A stretch of DNA of 64,000 nt from Protopterus annectens (taxonomy: Eukaryota; Chordata; Ceratodontiformes; Protopteridae). Under the pieces are notes generated by a model. It saw only the letters and a program-made list of their open reading frames with translations. It searched no databases and had not been told where the DNA came from. The DNA is taken from the NCBI RefSeq assembly GCF_019279795.1, contig NC_056740.1, positions 228,323,611 to 228,387,610 of the forward strand. The letters are read 5' to 3'. The translations under genes were made by a program, and so were the position numbers. Each line of letters begins with the position of its first letter. The first letter of the stretch is position 1. This document shows positions 56,877 through 64,000 of this stretch, piece after piece.

Positions 56877-57737
56877 GTGACAGAACTGCAGTCTAATAAC
56901 ATATTGAGGCTACATGTCATGATGGTAATAGAGAACTGCAGCCTCATGACAGAGTGAGACTGCATGATGGTGAAGAGTGAGATGACAGGGTGAGACTGCA
57001 TGTCATGATAGGAAGAGTCTGATAGGAAGAGTGAGAGAACTGCAGCCTCATGACAGAGTGAGACTGTATGTCGTTATGATGAACAGTTACAGAACTGCAG
57101 CATAATGACAGAGTGACACTGCAGTGTATGATGGTGAACGGTGAGAGAACTGTAGCTCACTGACAGTGTGAGACTGTAGTGCATGATGGTGAACATTGAG
57201 AGTAATGTAGCTTAATAACTGTTTGAGACTGCAGAGCCTGATGGTGAACAGTGACAGAACTGCAGCCTAATGGCATATTTAGACTGTAGTGCATGATGAT
57301 GAAGAACAGTGAGGGAACTACAGTCTAATGACAGACTGATACTGCATTACTTGATGGTGAATAGTGAGAGAAATTTAGCCTAATGGCAGATGAAACTGCA
57401 GTGCATGACTGGGAACAGTGAGTGAACTGCTGCATAGTTACATATTTAGACTGCAGTGCATAAAGGTGAACAGTGAGAGAACTGCAGCCTAATTACATAT
57501 TTATACTGCAATGCATGATGGTGAACAGTGAGAGAAATGCAGCGGCAATGTGGGACAGCTTGATGGTGAGCACCGAGGGAACTGTAGCCTAGTGACAGAG
57601 TAAGATTACAGTACACGATGGAGAACAGTGAAAAAACTGTAACCTAATAGCAGAGTGAGACTGTATGTCATGATGGTGAACACTGCGAGGACTGCAGCCT
57701 AATGACAGAATAAGACTGCATGATGGTGAACAGTGGA
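56877..57737. repeat. Minisatellite, about 55-bp unit, roughly 15 copies
   Basis: Units built on gcatgatggtgaacagtgag, agaactgcagcctaatgaca and gagtgagactgca repeat with a 53-59-bp period. For example, atggtgaac starts near 57130, 57185 and 57241. Units are diverged, and some are shortened near 56960-57010. Confidence 0.9.
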
Positions 57738-57739
57738 TT

Positions 57740-58077
57740 GCTGAGGCTAAAGTTCAACAGTGTGTTTTACCATAGTCTCAACAATATCTAATGGGACTGC
57801 TTTCTGAGAAAATCAAAGACCTTTGTTGTGAGTTTCAAAGAAAGGAAAACATAAAGTAAATTAATTTAGAGTGAGTGATATCAGTGGCCCAGCACCGGTA
57901 CTTGCCCATAATCTTGAGGTGAATAGAGAAATCCAAGATGAGAATGAGAGCTTCAGATCAAGCCATTTTTCAGATGCACAGAATAAATGTAACATATTTC
58001 TTGAAAGCCATAGAAAAGAAAAGTACTTTGTTCTCAAACAGTAATGTATCAATTATTAAAGTGCATTATTAAACCAT
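57740..58077. other. No gene recognised
   Basis: AT-rich flank without recognisable features. Confidence 0.4.
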
Positions 58078-58214
58078 ACCAGGAGCTCCGGTTTCCTCCC
58101 ATTACAAAGACGTGTCTGGAGCACTGGAGCATTCATTCCTGGGCCTCCGCTGAAAATTGGCTTCATTCCAAGTCAGACTTTCCCAGTAAACAAATGTTAA
58201 ATAAATAAATAAAA
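58078..58214 (+). mobile_element. V-SINE/L2 3'-end fragment
   Basis: Starts in the SINE central domain (ggtttcctcccattacaaag) and continues through the L2-type tail to aaataaataaataa. The head is missing. Confidence 0.8.
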
Positions 58215-59210
58215 CACTATGTGAACAGTTATGATTGAAAGCACACATTCCCTATGTAATTTATTTTCACTGAAGGAATGTGTCATTGATTAATATGTAA
58301 TGCATGCATTCTTATGCATTGTGTGCAGTGGGGTAGTTAGTGCTTATTTGAACATGTGGTCTGATGAGCTTTGTATGGGAGAGAGTAATACTCATAAGCA
58401 GTAAGATATGAAGGCTGCCTCTCTGTCTTCATTTTAGCAGCTTCACAAATTCAGAGTAAAATTGAGGGACAATGAGCTTTACTTTGGAGAGTGTAAATGG
58501 GAACCCTGGGCAGTGGACACTGCTATATATGAACAATGGGTGGAGAGGTATATTACCGTAGGCATGCACACTTATATACATTACATGGAAAGTATGTATA
58601 ATTCTTACCTGATGTGGTTTGAACAAATGCTGGAGGAGTATGGCAGGCACATCTTCAGAAAGCCTATACATTTACACATCCATTTGAAATGTGCTTATTA
58701 ATTCCTTCAAAGTATGGTTCTCTCATTGGTTTATTGTTTTAAAATATTCATTATTTTGTGATTTTTTATGGAACTAGGCATACTTGTCATGTATTACTTA
58801 AAACATCCTGTCGCTATTGTTACTTTTAATGTAACAGCCTTACCTTTAGGCTTGCTTTAAACACATTTGACTAAACTATTATGGCACTAATGATACATTG
58901 TAGTTTCTTCATTATAAAGGAAAACAACACTATATGATGACAGATATACACAGATAGACATGGATTATATAAGTGCAGCCTGTACTATGAAGTATTTGTA
59001 TGCTCCATTGAGCTGCCATTTAATTTTCTAATTAAAACAAGAGCACTACCAAGATCAAATAAAAGTTAAATGAAATTGAAATTATATTAACACATGTGCA
59101 GTATCAATGGATTCAAGTAACATTTCTGAGAAAATACAAACTGATTTAAAAATCAAATACATTGGCACTGTGATAGCTGACATACCACAGTTTAATAGTG
59201 TTAACTCCTA
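58215..59210. other. No gene recognised
   Basis: An open frame at 58462-58701 (79 codons, with a WEPWAVDTAIYEQWVERY stretch) has no family I recognise, and no neighbouring exon or signal supports it as a gene. Confidence 0.4.
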
Positions 59211-59362
59211 GGGGCCAATTCCAAAAGACTTGTTCTCAGTGTTGTGACTACTTACACTGAGAACAGGCTTAGAGCAGGTCTTTTGGAATCTGGCCTGCTC
59301 TGCAAGCCTTTTAGATTCAGGGCAGACTTGCTCTGGGAGCAACTCTTTTGGAATATGGCACC
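59211..59362. mobile_element. MITE with imperfect inverted ends
   Basis: Left end ggggccaattccaaaagact and right end inverse (ggtgccatattccaaaagag) frame about 150 bp. An inner palindrome lies at 59220-59288 (arms ttccaaaagac and tgttctcagtg with their inverses). No coding capacity; the superfamily was not determined. Confidence 0.65.
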
Positions 59363-60943
59363 AAATGTGTCACTGGAAACAATGTAACATCTATTGCATG
59401 TGTTTATTTATGTGAAATGATGACATACTAACAGACCTGACCAGTCTCAGCTAAGTCTGTTTATTGAACCTGACAGGGCATACGGTGAAAGTGACAAAAG
59501 ATGAGAGCCCAGCGTTCTGATTACTCTGACACTCTGTACGATATATCCTGCTTCCTGCTTTTTGGAAAGCCAATGTCAGACTGTTTTGATCTGAAGACAC
59601 TATGCATTTGTCCTGCTTCTTCAATGTATTTCTTGACAGAATGCTTGAAAAGCTTGCAGATATAAAGAACTACGACAGCTCAAATCACTATTCAATAGTA
59701 TGAACAGAATTCACTTCTGTGTTGATCACATTATTCTTATTACAGGTCTTTGTTTTCTTACCTAAAATGCTCTATAAATAAGAAGCAATTCTGGGAATTG
59801 GTGGAAAACTGGCGAAATATAAAAACTCAGAATGGTGCATTTGTTTGCAGCAGCTACTGAAATTCTCAGAATAGCTGTTGTTCATGCTTTTACTCTACAA
59901 GTGCTATTATGTTCAAGGAACAGCAAAAATATCCGTAAGACATTTCAAGACCCTGGCATAATGGTTCTTAATTCAATGTGCACAGCAGGAGCATTTCAAA
60001 TGTGTGCAAGATTATTCTGCAGTAAGTGGTGCCTCTACTACAAGCAAAAGAAATACAACTAATGCAAATGTGTTTATTGTCAACAAATAAATAAATTAGT
60101 GTTTTTAAGTAAACGGTTTCCTTTCTCCAAAGTGTCTTTATTCACACTGACCACTTTAACTTTGGATCATTAATTTTAAAAATTAAAGAGGCATTTAGTG
60201 AGGTTATTGGTATACATTTTCATAACAGACACATTGATTCATATACAGCACAAAAGGAAATGTATGCATAAATAATAAATTGATATTCTATCAGTTTCTG
60301 TTTCCTCGTGCTGTTTTCCTCTATGGTTTCATGCCTCTGTTAGCATAATGTTGAAAGTCATTAAATTGGGCTGCTTCCTAATTCCCTCTTCCCAAATGCA
60401 TCTTTTATAACTTGTTTTATTGATTTTATATATTCTATGAGTTTTGACACATGGAATTCTGTGAGCTTTGACACGTTGGCTTCTGCAATGAAAGTTTATC
60501 AGTACCAGAGCAAGGACTCAGGTACATTAAAAGATTGAAAGACCATACTTTCCTTTCTAGAACTTTTATTGGTCTAACAGAAGTAACAAATCATGTTACT
60601 GAAGCACTGCCACTCCTTTTGTGCTCAGTTATACCTCCACCAAGGCGGCTTAATCCACATCCTTCTATTCAATGGTTCTGCTACATGTGCCCTCAAAACA
60701 CTTGTTTTTTCTTTGGGTTGATAATGTTGAGTAGCATATTACCAAAATGTCAACATTCATGTCATCATGATTAGCTGATATGCACTGTAAGCACCAGCAG
60801 CAGATCTGCTGTTTGCCAGTGGATAGCTTATCAACACTCAAAATATAAAACTGAAAAGATCTGTCATGGTGGCCATATTTAGAGAAGTGGGTATTGCTAT
60901 TTCCTCACTTTCTACCTCTTCTCCATGTCTGTGTGATCTCAAG

Positions 60944-60946
<3 letters not shown>
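59363..60946. other. No gene recognised
   Basis: AT-rich sequence. Open frames at 59832-60062 and 60535-60774 show no recognisable domain. Confidence 0.5.

Positions 60947-61007
<61 letters not shown>
60947..61007. repeat. (TA)n microsatellite
   Basis: A TA run flanking the left side of a small inverted-end element. Confidence 0.95.
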
Positions 61008-61009
<2 letters not shown>

Positions 61010-61378
61010 GATCTGTACTGATCCCCGAATGACAACATCACTGAATCACTATCAGCTGGGCATACTTACGCGAATGTGCTTTTCACCAAAGAAGCCCTTT
61101 TGCATAAGTATGCCTATTGTGGAGGTCGTACTATGGTGCGGATAAGGGAAAATTCCCTTTTCCCACTGTAGTGCGATCTCGGAGTGAGAATATTAAAGTG
61201 AGGGGTGTGGGGGGTACAACCCCCACATGGGGGGTGTAGGCAAGCCCCCCTGCAAAAACGTTAATTTAATGTTTTTTTTAACACACTTTAGGGAAGTGCT
61301 TTTTCAGTGAAAGCTCTTTCACTAAAGTGTGTTCGGTGATAGTGGATTCGGACTGTTGAACTTTTGTTCAACAGTCCT
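61008..61378. mobile_element. Small non-coding element inside a TA repeat
   Basis: It begins gggatctgtactgat directly after a TA run and ends caacagtcctag directly before another. It contains a near-palindrome (ggataagggaaaattccc region, 61138-61170) ending in actgtagtgcgatctc, a GC-rich stretch (61200-61250), agtgctttttcagtgaaag (61294), and a perfect 12-bp hairpin at 61350-61377. The same parts occur in the element at 63543-63782. Confidence 0.6.
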
Positions 61379-61494
<116 letters not shown>

Positions 61495-61599
61495 ATATAT
61501 ACACATATATAAAGATATGGGGGTGTAGGGTACTAGATCGACTCCACCTACATAGAACACAGATGTGAAAACATCAAAACTATGAATACTGACATCTGT

Positions 61600-63265
61600 C
61601 ACCAGTCCTCTACCTAATGTCTCCAGACAGCAGGTTATAGCTGCACTCTCTAAGGCCAAAAACACAGCCTGTATGAGACTGGACACCATCCCATGCTGCC
61701 ATAGTGGAGCGATTGAGCATGCTCTTCTATCCCAGTCTAAGCACTGGCTTTGTCCCAGCTGAGTGCAAAACAGCAAAAGTAATCCCCCTTACACAAAGGG
61801 GGGGGTCCCTCAACCAACCCCAGGAACTATTGACCCATAAACCTAACCAGCCGTATCTGCAATGCCATGGAGAGAATCATCATGACTCTTATCAACAAGG
61901 ATATAGGTGACCTTTAAATTCTTAACCCAAACCAGTCAGGCTTCATTAAGGGCAGATCTTGCCTGCTAAATCTGGTGGACTTCTTTGAGAATGTCACCAA
62001 GGCCCTGGATCAAGGTAAAACAGTTTACACTGCCTATCTTGACCTACCCAAAGCCTTTGACACAAACCCTCACTCAGGCATCATCAAGAAACTCAGCCAG
62101 ATGGGGATTAACCCTTATGTCACTGGATGGGTTGCCAAATGGCTCACAAACAGAACACATATAGTCAAAACTGGGGATGCCAACTCTACTAGCAGAACCA
62201 GTGGTGTTCCACATGGATCTGTGCTAGGTCCCCTACTGTTTGGTATCTAATTTCCAGAAGTCCATGCAAAACTAGATGGCCTATGGCTTATCAAGTTTGC
62301 TGATGTCTGCAAACTGGGTGCAATGCAATCATCGAATCCCCCAAAGATGTCAACATATTATAGAATGGGCTTCCACAGACAAATGGTTGCTGTCAAAGCC
62401 AAGGACGTAAACTAAATGCAAAATAATTCATTATCATCCCCTTTGGCAAAGGAGAAACCCCTGCTAATTACAACATTAATAATATCCCCGTAAGTTCAAA
62501 CTCAGTGGTGAGATATTTAGTAAATTGATAGCAGCCTTAATTTTGATAATCAGGTGTCCACAGTGGTAAGGCATGCCTTCTACATTGCACATCTCATAAG
62601 CAAGGGTATAACATCCAAAAATAAAGATGTTATACCTCCCCTGTACTTGGCTCTCATCAGATCAATAATAGAGTACAGTGCTGCCTTCTGTATGTACTGC
62701 ACCAGACATCTGCAGCAACTGGAGAGACCTGAGAGGTTTCGCACCATAAAATTCAGGGCCTGCAACACATGACCTACATGGACAGACTGAAGGCCCTATC
62801 ACTTTACTCAGTATCATATAGACTGCTTAGAGGTGACAAGTGCCCGTCCTACAGAGCAGTCACAGACCCTGCCTTGATGAAGCTGCTGTACATCTGCAAA
62901 TCCAATGAGATAAGATTCACTCACTCTAGGGTTCTTAACCTAGCCTGCTATATTAACAGGATATGCTGGAGAGACAGATATGTCCCCCAAAGGTTGACAC
63001 TCCTCTGGAACAAACACCAAATTCATGTAAAACAGAGTTCCTCAATGACCCTATTTAAGGATAACCTGGACAATTGGATGGTAAACCATAAATTTACACC
63101 AGGGGTTTCACCTATGTCCCTCTAAGACAGGGGCAGCCAGTGCTGATCTTAGATTCGCATGCAAACATAGACTATATTTTGGTCTATAAGCGAACAAGGG
63201 TATAATATGGCTAGGCTTATAGAGGGCTTAGGGCCAATAGCCTAGTAACCTCCCATGATCCTATT
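61600..63265 (+). pseudogene. CR1 LINE, RT and 3' end, decayed
   Basis: RT blocks in several frames: [16 protein letters not shown] (about 61745), SGFIKGRSCL-like (61935), AYLDLPKAFDTNPH (62030-62070), SGVPHGSVLGPLLFG (62200-62245), a catalytic block reading FADVCKLG (second Asp lost, about 62300), and the C-terminal RICWRDRYVPQRLTLLWN (62955-63010). The 3' end has a ggcttatag word and tattaacctatga near 63265. It belongs to the same CR1 group as the 39-kb copy but is older. Confidence 0.8.
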
Positions 63266-63459
63266 AACCTATGACAAGTGTTTTTGAAGGGGACAATCCC
63301 CCCTGTACCCCACATCCCCTGCTAATTATATGTACTAACTCAGAGATAGAGAATTGTTGATCTTGCACACCTGTTGACCACCTGTGTGTATCATTCAAAA
63401 AGTGTCAATTGAACAAGTGTCAGTGTAGATGCCCTACACCCATATATGTGTGTTTATAT

Positions 63460-63460
<1 letters not shown>

Positions 63461-63543
<83 letters not shown>
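63461..63543. repeat. (CA)n then (TA)n microsatellite
   Basis: Eight CA units run into about 33 TA units and abut the next small element. Confidence 0.9.
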
Positions 63544-63545
<2 letters not shown>

Positions 63546-63780
63546 GTCTAGGACTATTGATCGCCTACACGTTTCAATGAAACTGAAACGGGCAAGCACA
63601 TTTTCGTGAAAGTGCTTTTTCACTGAAAAAGCACTTTCGTGAAACCAAGCTAAAAAAAAAAACATGAGAAAATGGCTTTTGCTGAGATTGCAGCACAGTG
63701 GGGATAAGGGAATATTCCATTTTCCCCACTGTAGTGCGATCTCAGTGTGAGAATATAAAAGTGGGGGGCACAGTCCTAGA

Positions 63781-63782
<2 letters not shown>
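63543..63782. mobile_element. Small inverted-end element inside a TA repeat
   Basis: Starts gggtctaggact and ends agtcctagatct, giving the inverted end tctaggact with TA runs on both sides. Inner palindromes: cgtgaaagtgctttttca and its inverse (63606-63640), and the gagattgcagcacagtgggg block with its inverse (63680-63745). No coding capacity. TA flanks are what a TA-targeting DNA transposon would produce. Confidence 0.6.

Positions 63783-63843
<61 letters not shown>
63783..63843. repeat. (TA)n microsatellite
   Basis: An uninterrupted TA run following the small element. Confidence 0.95.
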
Positions 63844-63848
<5 letters not shown>

Positions 63849-63960
63849 CACACAAGCACACATATATAGTTGAGGTTGTGGAGGCTTGATGATTGTGTTT
63901 TGTGTTGTTTACACTAGCAGTCTCCAAAGATTTTAGATGATATTCCTGTGCATGCGCGCT

Positions 63961-63961
<1 letters not shown>

Positions 63962-64000
<39 letters not shown>
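63962..64000. repeat. (CA)n microsatellite, runs off the window
   Basis: A CA run reaching the end of the window. Confidence 0.95.

Noticed and set aside
58462-58701. Coding exon of a host gene
   Set aside because: 79 codons with no recognised family, no clear splice pair and no neighbouring exons.

Overview
This is a window of a large, repeat-rich vertebrate genome. No host protein-coding gene, rRNA gene or functional tRNA gene can be supported. Almost everything recognisable is a transposable element, mostly 5'-truncated, frameshifted or interrupted by another element. The combination of tRNA-headed SINEs with a V-SINE-like core and an L2-type tail, CR1 LINEs whose ORF1 carries an esterase, L2, L1, two Penelope-like families (PLEs) with GIY-YIG endonucleases, Harbinger transposons and Ty3/gypsy debris suggests a lungfish or another large-genome fish-grade vertebrate. 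The species assignment is inference.

Layout. 1-7100: remnants of a Harbinger MYB-like gene (minus strand) split by a truncated L2 LINE, plus tRNA-like SINE pieces. 7157-17600: a mosaic of two Penelope-like families, A and B, in head-to-tail and inverted arrangement, with hammerhead-ribozyme-like motifs at their junctions. 17600-20820: a tandem array of about 640-bp monomers (minus) that matches the 5' region of the CR1 element at 35.8-43.7 kb. 20.8-22.2 kb: smaller repeats. 22.6 kb: a short hammerhead-bearing element with a target-site duplication. 24.4-25.5 kb: a dead HARBI1-type transposase. 26.06 kb: a SINE with a perfect 18-bp target-site duplication. 30.2-31.9 kb: a decayed CR1.

32.1-52.4 kb reads as one old L1-type LINE (ORF1 at 32.2 kb, endonuclease at 34.2 kb, RT at 47.2 and 48.1 kb, C-terminus at 50.1-52.1 kb), broken open by later arrivals. 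These are a near-complete CR1 (with an internal 2.58-kb tandem duplication), an element with inverted ends that encloses an L2 and a V-SINE, two palindromic hammerhead-type elements, and an unidentified 1.7-kb block. 53.3-54.5 kb: a V-SINE split by a CR1. 55.6-56.4 kb: Ty3/gypsy RNase H/integrase debris. 56.9-57.7 kb: a 55-bp minisatellite. 59.2 kb: a MITE. 61.0-64.0 kb: another CR1 and small inverted-end elements sitting inside long TA microsatellites.

The most interesting signal is a recurring RNA motif, CUGANGA - stem II - GAAA - GCGC, matching the minimal hammerhead ribozymes known from Penelope-like elements. It occurs at the PLE-PLE junctions and also in at least four short inverted-repeat insertions (about 200-580 bp). 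Three of these have clear 13-16-bp target-site duplications. They look like non-autonomous, ribozyme-bearing passengers of the PLE machinery. Removing the one at 9.8-10.1 kb together with one target-site copy restores the reading frame of the PLE it landed in.
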